This document shows, piece after piece, positions 33,679 through 42,981 of a stretch of DNA of 64,000 bases. Position 1 is the first letter of the stretch. Each line of letters starts with the position of its first letter. Source of the stretch: Stenotrophomonas rhizophila (lineage in GTDB: Bacteria > Pseudomonadota > Gammaproteobacteria > Xanthomonadales > Xanthomonadaceae); NCBI RefSeq assembly GCF_000661955.1, contig NZ_CP007597.1, positions 558,001 through 622,000 of the forward strand, read 5' to 3'. Both the position numbers and the translations under genes were made by a program. A model generated the notes under the pieces. It was not told the origin of the DNA, searched no databases, and saw only the letters and a program-made list of their open reading frames with translations.

Positions 33679-35586
33679 ATGAGTGTGCAGTCCGTCATGC
33701 ACGTGGCCGATGCCGGGCAGGCGATCCTGCCGGCCGAAGTGCCGATGTCGATGCCCGAGCAGTCCTTCCGGGACGGCCGGCTGCAGGTGCCGCGGCAACG
33801 CACTGCGCCGCGGCTGATGGCGTTGCGGCGCCTCTACATCCTGGGCGGCACGGCGGCGATGACCATCGCCGCGACCGTGATGATGTGGAAGGTGCTGGCC
33901 ATGAATGGCATCAGCGTGCTCGAGGCCTGCCTGCTGGTGCTGTTCGTGGCCCTGTTCGCGTGGATCGCGCTGTCGTTCTCCGGCGCCGTGGCCGGCTTCC
34001 TCACCGCGGTCTTCGACCGGGGCTACAAGCTCGGCATCGACCCGGACCAGCCGTTGCCGGTGGTCCACACCCGCACCGCGCTGCTGATGCCCACCTATAA
34101 CGAAGACCCGCGCCGGCTGCTGGCCGGGCTGCAGGCAATCTACGAATCGGTGGCCGACACCGGGCAGCTGGCGCAGTTCGATTTCTTCGTGCTCAGCGAC
34201 ACCCGCCGCGAGGACATCGGCCTGGCCGAGGAGCAGGCGTTCGCCGCGCTGTGCGATGCCGTGGGCGGACACGACCGCCTGTTCTACCGGCGCCGCGGTG
34301 ACAACAGTGGCCGCAAGGCCGGCAACATCGCCGACTGGGTGCGCCGCTTCGGCGGTGGTTACCCGCAGATGCTGATCCTGGACGCCGACAGCCTGATGAC
34401 CGGCGACACCATCGTGCGCCTGGTGGCCGGCATGGAACACAACCCCGACGTCGGCCTGATCCAGACCCTGCCGGCGGTGATCGGCGGGCGCACGCTGTTT
34501 GCGCGCATGCAGCAGTTCGGCGGGCGCGTGTACGGGCCGGTGATCGGCCGTGGCGTGGCCTGGTGGCATGGCGCGGAAAGCAACTACTGGGGCCACAACG
34601 CCATCATCCGTACCCAGGCCTTCGCCGAGAACGCCGGGCTGCCCGCGTTGCCGGGCCGCGAGCCGTTCGGCGGCCACGTGCTCAGCCATGATTTCGTCGA
34701 AGCGGCGCTGATGCGTCGCGGCGGCTGGGCCACGCACATGGTGCCCTACCTCAAGGGCAGCTACGAAGAAGGCCCGCCCACCCTCACCGACATGCTGGTC
34801 CGTGACCGGCGCTGGTGCCAGGGCAACCTGCAGCACGCCAAGGTGGTCGGCTCCAAGGGCCTGCACTGGGTGAGCCGCATGCACATGATGATCGGCATCG
34901 GCCACTACTTCACCGCGCCGATGTGGGGCATGTTGATGCTGGTCGGTATTGCCATCCCGCTGTTCCAGGGCGGCATCGATTTCAACGAAATGCTGCACCT
35001 GTCGCCGGGCGTGTACTGGCGCCACCAGGACGAAGAGAAGGTGATCCGCATGTTCGCCATCACCATGGTGGTGCTGCTCACCCCCAAGGTGCTGGGCTAC
35101 ATCGCCATGCTGCTGGACCGGGTGGATCGCCGTGGCTGCGGCGGCGGCATCCGCGCGCTGTTGTCGATGCTGCTGGAAACCGTGCTGGCCGCGCTGATGG
35201 CACCGGTGGTGATGTACGTGCAGTCGCGCGGCGTGGCCGAGGTGCTGGCCGGCAAGGATTCGGGCTGGGATGCGCAGCAGCGCGACGACGGCGGCATCTC
35301 CTGGCCGGCGCTCATCCGCGGCTATGGCGGGCTGAGCGTGTTCGGGCTGTTCATGGGCACCCTGGCCTATGCCGTGTCGCCGTCACTGGCGGCGTGGATG
35401 GCCCCGGTGGTGGTGGGCATGGTGCTGGCCATTCCGGTGGTGGCGCTGACCTCCTCGCGCAGTGCCGGCACGGTCATGCATCGGTTGCGGCTGATGGAGA
35501 TTCCCGAGGAAACCGCACCGCCCAAGGTGCTGGTGCGCGCCGCCGAACTGCGCAAGGCCGCAGCGGAGCACACCGCGCTGGGCTGA
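33679..35586 (+). CDS. opgH: Glucans biosynthesis glucosyltransferase H (osmoregulated periplasmic glucans)
   Basis: The protein has 635 residues from ATG 33679. It is an inner-membrane GT2 glycosyltransferase that builds and exports the beta-1,2-glucan backbone from UDP-glucose. Two membrane segments (~53-75, 80-105) precede the catalytic domain, which has the opening [12 protein letters not shown], the metal-binding DADS (Asp235), the 'GHNAIIRT' and '[16 protein letters not shown]' blocks, and the product-site RDRRWCQGN. Further membrane segments follow from ~405. It lacks the long N-terminal extension of the ~850-residue E. coli protein, as is usual in Xanthomonadaceae. opgG is not adjacent. 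The esterase gene follows 42 bases later. Confidence 0.93.
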   Translation: MSVQSVMHVADAGQAILPAEVPMSMPEQSFRDGRLQVPRQRTAPRLMALRRLYILGGTAAMTIAATVMMWKVLAMNGISVLEACLLVLFVALFAWIALSFSGAVAGFLTAVFDRGYKLGIDPDQPLPVVHTRTALLMPTYNEDPRRLLAGLQAIYESVADTGQLAQFDFFVLSDTRREDIGLAEEQAFAALCDAVGGHDRLFYRRRGDNSGRKAGNIADWVRRFGGGYPQMLILDADSLMTGDTIVRLVAGMEHNPDVGLIQTLPAVIGGRTLFARMQQFGGRVYGPVIGRGVAWWHGAESNYWGHNAIIRTQAFAENAGLPALPGREPFGGHVLSHDFVEAALMRRGGWATHMVPYLKGSYEEGPPTLTDMLVRDRRWCQGNLQHAKVVGSKGLHWVSRMHMMIGIGHYFTAPMWGMLMLVGIAIPLFQGGIDFNEMLHLSPGVYWRHQDEEKVIRMFAITMVVLLTPKVLGYIAMLLDRVDRRGCGGGIRALLSMLLETVLAALMAPVVMYVQSRGVAEVLAGKDSGWDAQQRDDGGISWPALIRGYGGLSVFGLFMGTLAYAVSPSLAAWMAPVVVGMVLAIPVVALTSSRSAGTVMHRLRLMEIPEETAPPKVLVRAAELRKAAAEHTALG

Positions 35587-35628
35587 GCGGCGCGGCATAA
35601 TGCGGTTCGAACGTATTGGAGCCGCACC

Positions 35629-36294
35629 ATGCTGGACAGCGTCATCAACGAAACCGGCACCGACCCGCAATGGGCGGTGCTGTGGCTGCACGGCCTGGGC
35701 GCCGACGGCAACGACTTCGCCCCCATCGTGCCCGAGCTGCTGCGCCCGCACTGGCCGGCCATCCGCTTCGTCTTTCCGCATGCGCCGGTACAGCCGATCA
35801 CGATCAACAACGGCGTGCCGATGCGCGCCTGGTACGACATCGTCAGCATGGATTTCCGCTCGCGCGCCGACGCGGCCGGCGTGGCGGCTTCGGTGCAGGC
35901 GCTGGACACCCTGATCGACCAGCAGGTGGCCGCCGGCATTCCGGCCGAACGCATCCTGCTGGCCGGGTTCTCGCAGGGTGGGGCGGTGATCCTGAGCGCG
36001 GTACTGCGCCGCAGCCGCCCGATCGGCGGCCTGATCGCGCTGTCCACCTACCTGCCCGACCCGGAAACCGCCGCCGCCCAGCGTGCCCCCGACGGCATCC
36101 GGCCGCCGGTGTTCATGGCCCACGGCGTGCAGGACCCGGTGATTCCGCAGGCGATCGCCGCGCACACCGCGCAGACCTTGAAGGACCTCGGCTTCCCGCT
36201 GGAGTGGCATTCCTACCCGATGGCCCACCAGGTCTGCGCCGAAGAGCTGGAGGCGCTGGGCGACTGGCTGGACGCACGGTTCCGGGCCGCCTGA
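35629..36294 (+). CDS. Alpha/beta-hydrolase carboxylesterase (phospholipase/carboxylesterase family)
   Basis: The protein has 221 residues from ATG 35629. It opens with WAVLWLHGLGADGNDFAPIV, the oxyanion-hole segment of this family, followed by the typical 'RFVFPHAPVQPITINNG' and 'AWYD'. The nucleophile elbow is GFSQGG with Ser115. The acid lies in 'GVQDPVIP', and the histidine in 'PMAHQV'. No signal peptide is present, so the enzyme is cytoplasmic. It hydrolyses short acyl esters and may act as an acyl-protein thioesterase. It is followed after three bases by the sensor-kinase gene. Confidence 0.92.
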   Translation: MLDSVINETGTDPQWAVLWLHGLGADGNDFAPIVPELLRPHWPAIRFVFPHAPVQPITINNGVPMRAWYDIVSMDFRSRADAAGVAASVQALDTLIDQQVAAGIPAERILLAGFSQGGAVILSAVLRRSRPIGGLIALSTYLPDPETAAAQRAPDGIRPPVFMAHGVQDPVIPQAIAAHTAQTLKDLGFPLEWHSYPMAHQVCAEELEALGDWLDARFRAA

Positions 36295-36297
36295 GCC

Positions 36298-37344
36298 ATG
36301 AACGACCCGCGCCAGCAGCCGTGGTTGCCCGAGCTGTGCCGGTTGCCACGGCTGGCGGCGATGCTGGGCCTGGCCGAGCTGGTGGTGGTGGTAGTGGCGT
36401 TGGCGCCGGATGGCAGCCGCCACTGGAGCGTGTCTGATTTCCTGACGGCCAGCGGCTTTGCGCTGTGGCTGTCGCTGGCGGTGACGGTGTGCCTGTGCGC
36501 GGCGCGCACCGCGTTGTCGCGGTTGCCCGAAGCAGCCGGCACGGCGCTGGCGGTGGCCATGACCGTGCTGATCGCCGCCGCCTGCGCCGGCGTCGTGCAC
36601 GGCCTGTACGGCGTGCTCGATGCCGAGGGCTTCGCGCGGCACATCGGGTTCTGGCGCTTCACCCTGGGCAGCGCCACCATGACCGCCCTGATCGTGGCGC
36701 TGGCGCTGCGCTACTTCTATGTCAGCGATCGCTGGGCCGCGCAGGTGGTGGCCAACGCGCGTGCCCAGGCCGACGCGCTGCAGGCGCGGATCCGCCCGCA
36801 TTTCCTGTTCAACAGCATGAACCTGATCGCCAGCCTGGTGCGGCGCGACCCGGTGGTGGCCGAGCGCGCGGTGCTGGACCTGTCCGACCTGTTCCGCGCG
36901 GCGCTGGGCGCGGGCGAGGGCGACTCCACCCTGCAGGCCGAGTGCGAACTGGCCGAGCGTTACCTGTCGATCGAATCCCTGCGCCTGGGCGAACGCCTGC
37001 AGGTGCAGTGGCAGCGCGACGAACCGCTGCCGTGGTCGTTGCCGATGCCGCCGCTGGTGCTGCAGCCGCTGGTGGAAAACGCCGTGCTGCACGGCATTTC
37101 GCGGCTGCCCGGGGGCGGCACCATCGTCATCGCGTTGTCGTGCGTGGACGGCCAGCTGCATATCCGCGTGCACAACCCCGCGCCGGACCCGCAGGCACGC
37201 GCGCTGCCGCTCACCCAGGGCGCCGGCCACGCCCAGCGCAGCATCGCCCACCGGCTGGCGTGGCGGTTCGGCCCGGCCGCGCGGATGACGGGAGCATGGA
37301 GCGACGGCTACTATGCGTGCGACATCACCGTCCCGGTGCCGTGA
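36298..37344 (+). CDS. algZ: LytS/AlgZ-type membrane sensor histidine kinase
   Basis: The protein has 348 residues. Four hydrophobic segments fill residues ~15-145. A His_kinase domain of the LytS class follows, whose acceptor lies in QARIRPHFLFNSMNLIASL. The ATP-binding part has 'PPLVLQPLVENAVLHGI', but the G boxes are diverged, as is usual in AlgZ proteins. The gene sits directly before a LytTR response regulator with a ten-base gap, the same order as algZ-algR in pseudomonads and Xanthomonas. The stimulus is unknown, and control of envelope or pilus genes is inferred from homologues. Confidence 0.87.
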   Translation: MNDPRQQPWLPELCRLPRLAAMLGLAELVVVVVALAPDGSRHWSVSDFLTASGFALWLSLAVTVCLCAARTALSRLPEAAGTALAVAMTVLIAAACAGVVHGLYGVLDAEGFARHIGFWRFTLGSATMTALIVALALRYFYVSDRWAAQVVANARAQADALQARIRPHFLFNSMNLIASLVRRDPVVAERAVLDLSDLFRAALGAGEGDSTLQAECELAERYLSIESLRLGERLQVQWQRDEPLPWSLPMPPLVLQPLVENAVLHGISRLPGGGTIVIALSCVDGQLHIRVHNPAPDPQARALPLTQGAGHAQRSIAHRLAWRFGPAARMTGAWSDGYYACDITVPVP

Positions 37345-37354
37345 GGAATCAGCC

Positions 37355-38077
37355 TTGAAGGTGGTCATTGCCGACGATGAGCCGCTGGCCCGCGAGCGCC
37401 TGCGCAGCCTGCTGGCCGAACAGGCCGGCGTAGAGGTGGTGGCCGAGGCCGAGAACGGCGAACAGGCGCTGCATGCCTGCGCCGCGCTGCAGCCGGACCT
37501 GGTGTTGCTGGACATCGCCATGCCCGGCCTGGATGGCCTGGAAGCGGCCCGTCACCTGGCCACCTTCGACCCGCGCCCGGCGGTGGTGTTCTGCACCGCC
37601 TACGACGCCCACGCGCTGTCGGCCTTCGAGGCCGCCGCGATCGACTACCTGATGAAACCGGTGCGCCCCGAACGGCTGGCCGCCGCGCTGGAGCGTGCGC
37701 GCACCTTCCTGGCCGGGCGCAGCGGGCATCCCGGTACACCCAGCCAGCAGGCCCGCACCGTGTTGTGCGCGCGCCTGCGCGGCAGCCTGCGGTTGATTCC
37801 GATCGAGGACATCCACTACCTGCAGGCCGAGGAAAAGTACGTGGTGGTGCACCACGCGCGCGGCGAAGACCTTCTCGAGGAATCGCTGAAGTCGCTGGAA
37901 GAGGAATTCGTCGGCCGTTTCGTGCGCATCCACCGCAACTGCCTGGTCGCCCGCCACGAGCTGATCGAGCTGCGACGAAATGGCGCAGGCCAGGTCCAGG
38001 CCGTGCTGCGCCATGGCAAAGCCCCGCTGGAGGTCAGCCGGCGCTGCGTGGCCAGCATCAAGCAGGACCTCCTGTAG
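37355..38077 (+). CDS. algR: LytTR-family response regulator AlgR
   Basis: The protein has 240 residues from a TTG start at 37355, preceded by GAGGA. This start gives the expected first strand MKVVIADDEP. The receiver domain (1-120) has Asp7-Asp8, the phosphorylated Asp53 (LLDIAMPG) and the lysine in DYLMKPVRP. A LytTR DNA-binding domain (~140-238) follows, with 'IEDIHYLQAEEKYVVVHH' and 'FVRIHRNCLVARHELIEL'. It acts with the adjacent sensor kinase. The stop codon TAG is the last three bases of the GTAG head of a REP palindrome. hemC follows, as in other gamma-proteobacteria. Confidence 0.92.
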   Translation: MKVVIADDEPLARERLRSLLAEQAGVEVVAEAENGEQALHACAALQPDLVLLDIAMPGLDGLEAARHLATFDPRPAVVFCTAYDAHALSAFEAAAIDYLMKPVRPERLAAALERARTFLAGRSGHPGTPSQQARTVLCARLRGSLRLIPIEDIHYLQAEEKYVVVHHARGEDLLEESLKSLEEEFVGRFVRIHRNCLVARHELIELRRNGAGQVQAVLRHGKAPLEVSRRCVASIKQDLL

Positions 38078-38098
38078 GTATCGACCGCTGGTCGATAC
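38074..38098 (+). repeat. GTAG-type REP palindrome sharing the algR stop
   Basis: GTAG (38074-38077) supplies the TAG stop of algR and is followed by the perfect stem GTATCGACC-gct-GGTCGATAC. Confidence 0.8.
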
Positions 38099-38167
38099 GC
38101 CGTTTGTCCGCGCAGCGAAGCATGCCGGCGTTGGCCGATACGCGCTGCTGCGCGGATAATGGGCAGC

Positions 38168-39079
38168 ATGACAACCCTGCGCATCGCCACCCGAAAGAGC
38201 CCGCTTGCCCTGTGGCAGAGCGAACACGTTGCCGACCGCCTGCGCGAGGTTCACCCCGGGCTGGACGTGGTGCTGGTGCCGATGAGCACCCGTGGCGATG
38301 AAGTACTGGACCGTTCGCTGGCCGCGATTGGCGGCAAGGGCTTGTTCCTGAAGGAACTGGAGCTGGCGATGCTGCGCGGCGAGGCCGATTGCGCGGTGCA
38401 CTCGCTCAAGGACGTGCCGATGGAGCTGGACGCACCGTTCGCGCTGCCGGCCATGCTGACCCGCCACGATCCGGCCGACGGCTTCATCTCCAACCTGTAT
38501 GCCTCGGTGGACGCGCTGCCGATCGGCGCGCGCGTGGGCACCTCGTCGCTGCGCCGCCAGGCCCAGTTGCGCGCACTGCGCCCGGACCTGGAACTGCTGG
38601 ACCTGCGGGGCAACGTCAACACGCGCCTGGCCAAGCTGGACAACGGCGGTTACGACGCGATCGTGCTGGCGGTGGCCGGGCTGGAGCGGCTGGGGCTGGG
38701 CGGGCGCATCGTGGCCCGGTTGAACGCACCGGCGTGGTTGCCGGCCCCGGCGCAGGGCGCGGTGACGGTGGAATGCAATGGCGAGGATGCACGGGTGATG
38801 GCGTTGTTCGCCGCACTCGACGATGCGCGCACCCGCGCCTGTGTGGAAGCCGAGCGCGCCATGAACCGTGCGCTGCATGGCAGCTGCCACGTGCCGGTGG
38901 CCGGGTTCGCGCAGTGGGAAGGCGAGGAGCTGTTCCTGCAGGGCCTGGTGGGCGGCGTGGCCGATGGCCGTCTGGTGCGTGCCGAGGCGCGTGGCCCGGG
39001 CCGTGACCCGGATGCGCTGGGCAGGCAGGTGGCGGCAGGGTTGCTGGCCGGTGGAGCGGGGGAGTTGTTGGGGGTTTAG
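38168..39079 (+). CDS. hemC: Hydroxymethylbilane synthase (porphobilinogen deaminase)
   Basis: The protein has 303 residues starting [11 protein letters not shown] at ATG 38168. It joins four porphobilinogens into hydroxymethylbilane for haem synthesis in the cytosol. Conserved features are the N-terminal [11 protein letters not shown], '[12 protein letters not shown]', the catalytic aspartate in HSLKDVP, the arginine pair in '[16 protein letters not shown]' and the cofactor cysteine in GSCHVPVAG (Cys240). The length is normal for the family. It stands after algR with a 90-base gap holding a REP palindrome. Confidence 0.96.
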   Translation: MTTLRIATRKSPLALWQSEHVADRLREVHPGLDVVLVPMSTRGDEVLDRSLAAIGGKGLFLKELELAMLRGEADCAVHSLKDVPMELDAPFALPAMLTRHDPADGFISNLYASVDALPIGARVGTSSLRRQAQLRALRPDLELLDLRGNVNTRLAKLDNGGYDAIVLAVAGLERLGLGGRIVARLNAPAWLPAPAQGAVTVECNGEDARVMALFAALDDARTRACVEAERAMNRALHGSCHVPVAGFAQWEGEELFLQGLVGGVADGRLVRAEARGPGRDPDALGRQVAAGLLAGGAGELLGV

Positions 39080-39127
39080 CCGGGTGCCGGGTTGCCGCCC
39101 GCCGGGTTTAGGGGCAGCCGGGTTGAG

Positions 39128-39171
39128 GGCAGCCGACCAACGGTCGGCTCTACCCGGGGGTAGAGCCGATC
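39128..39171 (-). repeat. GTAG-type REP palindrome plus a facing half-copy
   Basis: On the minus strand GTAGAGCCGACCGTTGGTCG runs into GCTGCC (39153-39128). A second head, GTAGAGCCGATC, faces it at 39160-39171 on the plus strand. The pair sits between the convergent hemC and DUF481 genes. Confidence 0.75.
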
Positions 39172-39178
39172 GGGGACA

Positions 39179-39955
39179 TCATTTGAATTTGTAGACCACG
39201 TTCATGGTGGTCAGGGTGTCGGTCTTGCGCTTGTCTTCGGCCACGTCGCTGTTGTAACGCGCCTGCCAGCCGGCCTTCAGCGCCAGGTGTTCGTTCATGC
39301 TCACCGACACGCCGAAATCGTTCTGGCCGAAGGTGTTGTACGAGCCCGATTCCACCAGCAGCGTGTTGACCAGGTCGGTGTTGGGGGTCAGCGAGTACTT
39401 CACGTCGAACAGGCCACGGCCGATCAGGCCGGTGCGGGTTTCATCGTCTTCGGTGTTGTGCGTGCGGCGCACACCGGGGCCGATCTGCGCATCCATGTAG
39501 AAGCGGTCGCCTTCCACCAGCCGGGTGCCGTAACCCAGACCGAACGAGCTCTGGCGGTCGTAGGTGGCGAAGTCGTCGCGTTCGTAACGCACCGTGGCCG
39601 TCAACTGGCGGTGCTCGCCCAGCTGCAACGCGCTGCCGGCGCTGCCGGTGTAGCGGTTGGCGGTGGTGTTGCGGCGCTTGGTGACCGTGCCGTCATCGGC
39701 GGTCTCGACATATTCCGAGCGCGAGCGCAGCCCGAACAGGTCCATGCTGTGCACCCAATCGTCGTCGGTGTAGCGCAGGCGCAGGCGGCCGTTGGCGCTT
39801 TCGGTGTTGCTGTTGCCGCGGGCCGAGGCGAAGCCGAGCTCACCGCCGCTGCCGCTCCATGGCGAGGTCATCGCAGCCAGATCGGTGGTGTCCTGGGCAA
39901 ACGCCGCCGGGGCGCACAACAGCAGGGGAACAAGCAACGAGACGCGCAGGGACAT
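39179..39955 (-). CDS. DUF481 family (salt-induced) outer-membrane beta-barrel protein
   Basis: The protein has 258 residues starting MSLRVSLLVP at ATG 39955, with GGAGA upstream. A signal peptide ends at AAFAQ. The mature part is built of alternating strands, with the DUF481 pattern 'GGELGFASARGNSNTESANG' early and 'YTGSAGSALQLGEHRQLTAT' in the middle. It ends VVYKFK. The family comprises E. coli YdiY-like outer-membrane proteins. The function is unknown, perhaps envelope stress or ion response. It is convergent with hemC. Confidence 0.85.
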   Translation of the reverse strand: MSLRVSLLVPLLLCAPAAFAQDTTDLAAMTSPWSGSGGELGFASARGNSNTESANGRLRLRYTDDDWVHSMDLFGLRSRSEYVETADDGTVTKRRNTTANRYTGSAGSALQLGEHRQLTATVRYERDDFATYDRQSSFGLGYGTRLVEGDRFYMDAQIGPGVRRTHNTEDDETRTGLIGRGLFDVKYSLTPNTDLVNTLLVESGSYNTFGQNDFGVSVSMNEHLALKAGWQARYNSDVAEDKRKTDTLTTMNVVYKFK

Positions 39956-40074
39956 CAACGGTTCTCCGGATCAACCAGTGGGGGACGGGCAACGGGGGAT
40001 GATACTTGATGCATCCGGCGCGACATTCCCGCCATCTGCCGCCGCTTTAGGCGGGGTTCGGTCGAATGCCCTGT

Positions 40075-40692
40075 TCAGGGAAGATCGATGCGCAGCGCCG
40101 GGTCGTCGAAACGCGAGAAGCGCAGCGTGATCCGGAACGTCTCGCCCTTGGTCTGGCCCTGGCGCTCGATCTGCACCGGCAGACCCTGTGCATTGATCCA
40201 ATACAGCATGCCGTCCGGCGCGGCGCTGGCATGGCGTACCCGGTATTTGTGGGCCGGTTGCCCGCCGATGGCGTCGCTGCCCAGGTCTTCCACCTGCAGC
40301 TGGGCCGGGGCCAGGTCCGGCGGCAACGGGTTGCGCCACTGCGCCAGCAGGCCGGGCGGCACCGGCACCTGGCGTACCTCGCCGGCGCGCTGCAGGAATA
40401 AGGTGTCGCCGATGATCAGCTGCGGGCCGTCATCGGTGACCAGCCGGTAGCGGTCGGGGGCAACGAAGTCCATCGTCGCCTCAACCGTACGCGGCCCTTG
40501 CATGCGCAGGCTGGCGTGGAAGCTGCGCAGCTGGCCGAAGCGCTGGCTGGCGCCCAGCACCGCCTGCACTGGATCCACCGCGGCCGGCACGCTGCCCTGC
40601 GCCGGGGCCGGCGCAGTGGCGGCCGGATCGGGCGCACGCGCGCAACCGGACAGCAGCAGGGACAGCACGGCAAGGGCAGGTAACAGGCGCAT
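40075..40692 (-). CDS. Lipoprotein with a LolA/LolB-like fold
   Basis: The protein has 205 residues starting MRLLPALAVL at ATG 40692. The lipobox is LLSGC (cysteine at ~17), so it is probably an outer- or inner-membrane lipoprotein. After an alanine/proline-rich linker, the sequence resembles the half-barrel of LolA-like and DUF2092-type proteins: 'FHASLRMQGPRTVEATMDFV', 'DRYRLVTDDGPQLIIGDTLF', 'HKYRVRHASA' and 'GLPVQIERQG'. The partner lipid or lipoprotein is unknown. It is divergent from the WYL regulator gene with a 92-base gap. Confidence 0.7.
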   Translation of the reverse strand: MRLLPALAVLSLLLSGCARAPDPAATAPAPAQGSVPAAVDPVQAVLGASQRFGQLRSFHASLRMQGPRTVEATMDFVAPDRYRLVTDDGPQLIIGDTLFLQRAGEVRQVPVPPGLLAQWRNPLPPDLAPAQLQVEDLGSDAIGGQPAHKYRVRHASAAPDGMLYWINAQGLPVQIERQGQTKGETFRITLRFSRFDDPALRIDLP

Positions 40693-40784
40693 GACAGGCG
40701 GCAACGGGGTTTTCGGGGGCTCCACGATAGCCGAAGATGATGCCGAAGCCGCCACAACGACGGCGACTCGGACATAATCGGGTC

Positions 40785-41750
40785 ATGGACCGATACGAAC
40801 GCATCAACGCCCTGCATCGCCTGCTCAAGTCCGCCCGTTACCCGGTGACGGTGGCCACCCTGCAGGAAAAACTGGAGTGTTCCCGCGCCACCGTCTACCG
40901 CGACCTGGCCTTCCTGCGCGATGCGCTGATGGCACCGGTGGAGGGCGACGGCGAGGCCGGCTTCCGCTACCAGGACGACGAAAGCGACCGCTTCGAGCTG
41001 CCTGGCCTGTGGCTCAGTTCCGAAGAACTGCACGCGCTGCTGGCCTCCCAGCACCTGCTGGCGCGCACCGGCGGCGGCGTGCTGTCCTCGGTGCTGGCAC
41101 CGCTGCAGCAGCGCATTGAAGGCCTGCTGGCCGCCCAGGCCGGCGTGTCCACCTGGCCGGTGGACCGGGTCCGGGTCATTCCGCACCGCGGCCGCAAATT
41201 CGACGAGGCCAGCTTCCGCGCCGTGGCCTCGGCCGTGCTGGAGCGCAAGCAGCTGGCGTTCGAGTACCGCGCCCGTTCCACCGACGAGGCCACCAAGCGC
41301 ACCGTGTCGCCGCAGCGCATGACCCACTACCGCGACAACTGGTACCTGGATGCCTGGGATCACGGCCGCGAGGGCCTGCGCAGTTTCGCGGTGGACCGCA
41401 TCTACAAGGCCCGGGTGGTCGACACCGTGGCCCGCGACGTGGATGACACCGAGCTGGACGAACAGCTCGGCGCCAGCTACGGCATCTTCTCCGGGCCGCC
41501 CAAGGGCTGGGCCACCATCGTCTTCAGTGCCAAGGCCGCGCGCTGGGTGGCCGACGAACATTGGCATTCCAAGCAGCAGGGGCGCTTCCTGGCCGACGGC
41601 CGCTACGAGTTGAAGGTGCCCTACAGCGTGTCGCGCGAACTGCTGATGGACGTGCTGCACTACGGCTCGGACGCGGAGATCATCGAACCGGTGATGCTGC
41701 GCGAACAGGCCAAGGCACTGCTGGCGCTGGCCCTCAGCAACTACGAGTGA
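40785..41750 (+). CDS. YafY-type transcriptional regulator (HTH + WYL domain)
   Basis: The protein has 321 residues starting MDRYERINAL at ATG 40785. An HTH_11 domain (1-65) has 'YPVTVATLQEKLECSRATVY'. The WYL domain (~135-215) carries 'QLAFEYRARSTDEATKRTVS', then 'NWYLDAWDHGREGLRSFAVD'. A WCX domain closes the protein (TIVFSAKAARWVADEHW). WYL proteins sense nucleic acids or small ligands. Targets are not evident, though the divergent lipoprotein gene is the nearest candidate. It is followed after 96 bases by metQ. Confidence 0.88.
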   Translation: MDRYERINALHRLLKSARYPVTVATLQEKLECSRATVYRDLAFLRDALMAPVEGDGEAGFRYQDDESDRFELPGLWLSSEELHALLASQHLLARTGGGVLSSVLAPLQQRIEGLLAAQAGVSTWPVDRVRVIPHRGRKFDEASFRAVASAVLERKQLAFEYRARSTDEATKRTVSPQRMTHYRDNWYLDAWDHGREGLRSFAVDRIYKARVVDTVARDVDDTELDEQLGASYGIFSGPPKGWATIVFSAKAARWVADEHWHSKQQGRFLADGRYELKVPYSVSRELLMDVLHYGSDAEIIEPVMLREQAKALLALALSNYE

Positions 41751-41846
41751 GCGCCGGCCTCATGCCCGGCGGTCATATGCCCCCGATACCGCAGGGCCGG
41801 GGTGTGCGGTAAGGTTGGGCGCTATCGCTGCCCCCGGATACCCCCC

Positions 41847-42641
41847 ATGAAGAAGTACCTGCTGCTCCCGCTGCTCGCCGCCTCGCTGGCCCTGGCCGCC
41901 TGCGGTAAATCCAACCCCGATTCGAAGAAGCTGGTGGTGGCCGCCACGGCCGTGCCGCACGCCGAGATCCTGGCGGTGGTCAAGCCGATCCTGCAGAAGG
42001 AAGGCCTGGAACTGGACGTGCGCGTGTTCAACGACTACGTGCAGCCCAACGACCAGCTGGTGCAGAAGCAGGTGGACGTCAACTACTTCCAGACCGAGCC
42101 CTACCTGGACGCCTACAACCGCGACCGCAAGACCAACCTGGTCAAGGTCATCGGCGTGCACATCGAGCCGTTCGGCGCGTACTCGCGCCGCTTCAAATCG
42201 CTGGACGAGGTGCCGTTCGGCGCCGACGTGGTGATCCCCAACGACCCCAGCAACAACAGCCGCGCGCTGATCCTGCTGCACAAGGCCGGGCTGATCACGC
42301 TGAAGGACCCGACCAACGCGCTGGCCACCCAGCGCGACATCATCGCCAACCCGAAGCAGCTGAAGTTCCGCGAGCTGGATTCGGCCATGCTGCCGCGCGT
42401 GCTCGACCAGGTTGACCTGGCCCTGATCAACACCAACTACGCCCTGGATGCCGGGCTCAACCCGACCCAGGACGCGCTGGCGATCGAAAGCAAGGACTCG
42501 CCGTACGTGAACTTCCTGGTGTCGCGTCCGGACAACAAGGACGACGCCCGCGTGCAGCAGCTGGCCAAGGCGTTGACCAGCCCGGAAGTGAAGGCCTTCA
42601 TCGCCGAGAAGTACAAGGGCGCGGTGTTGCCGGCGTTTTGA
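41847..42641 (+). CDS. metQ: MetQ-type methionine-binding lipoprotein
   Basis: The protein has 264 residues starting MKKYLLLPLL at ATG 41847. The lipobox ALAACG places the anchor cysteine at ~19. The mature part is a NlpA/MetQ solute-binding protein: 'KLVVAATAVPHAEIL', 'LDVRVFNDYVQPN', 'DVNYFQTEPYLDAYN', 'GVHIEPFGAYSRRFKSLDEV' and 'VIPNDPSNNSRALILLHKAG'. It should deliver methionine to the MetNI ABC transporter. The metN and metI genes are not adjacent, which is unusual. The 3' flank carries a REP-like palindrome and composite hairpin element 2. Confidence 0.92.
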   Translation: MKKYLLLPLLAASLALAACGKSNPDSKKLVVAATAVPHAEILAVVKPILQKEGLELDVRVFNDYVQPNDQLVQKQVDVNYFQTEPYLDAYNRDRKTNLVKVIGVHIEPFGAYSRRFKSLDEVPFGADVVIPNDPSNNSRALILLHKAGLITLKDPTNALATQRDIIANPKQLKFRELDSAMLPRVLDQVDLALINTNYALDAGLNPTQDALAIESKDSPYVNFLVSRPDNKDDARVQQLAKALTSPEVKAFIAEKYKGAVLPAF

Positions 42642-42647
42642 CTGAGG

Positions 42648-42669
42648 TGGGTCCGACCCATGGTCGGAC
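42648..42669. repeat. REP-like palindrome after metQ
   Basis: GTCCGACC-cat-GGTCGGAC (42651-42669) forms a perfect stem, with a degenerate head GTGG. It resembles the SMAG family. Confidence 0.6.
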
Positions 42670-42713
42670 ACCCCGCCAAAAAAGGTTCTTCCGGGTCTGT
42701 CGCGAGCGTGTGG

Positions 42714-42812
42714 GCCCCGTCGCGGCCGGTAGGCCCCTGGTGCAAATGTCCCCCGGCCGCGGGGCGGCCTCCTCCTTTATTTTGCCCAGGAGCCTACCGG
42801 CTGCGACGGGGC
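42714..42812 (+). repeat. Long hairpin C
   Basis: The left arm GCCCCGTCGCGGCCGGTAGG pairs with CCTACCGGCTGCGACGGGGC. Compared with hairpin A, an A:T pair has become C:G and another has become a G:U-type pair, so pairing is preserved. The loop is identical to that of A. Confidence 0.8.
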
Positions 42813-42853
42813 TCGGCTTGCGGTATGGGCGGAAGGCAAGGCTTTTTCCTGTA

Positions 42854-42981
42854 GTCGTTGGGTCGGGCGCTGGGCCCCCATGCCCTTGGAGGCGAACTAA
42901 AGGGGGAGGGGGCGGCCGCAGGCCGACGCCGGAGGACATTCGCCGGAAAGGGCATGGGGGCCCAGCGCCCGACCCAACGAC
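42854..42981 (-). repeat. Long hairpin D
   Basis: The outer arm GTCGTTGGGTCGGGCGCTGG pairs with CCAGCGCCCGACCCAACGAC. Against hairpin B, the pair at the fifth position changes from G:C to T:A on both sides. The loop holds GCGAACTAAAGGGGGAGG. Confidence 0.75.
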
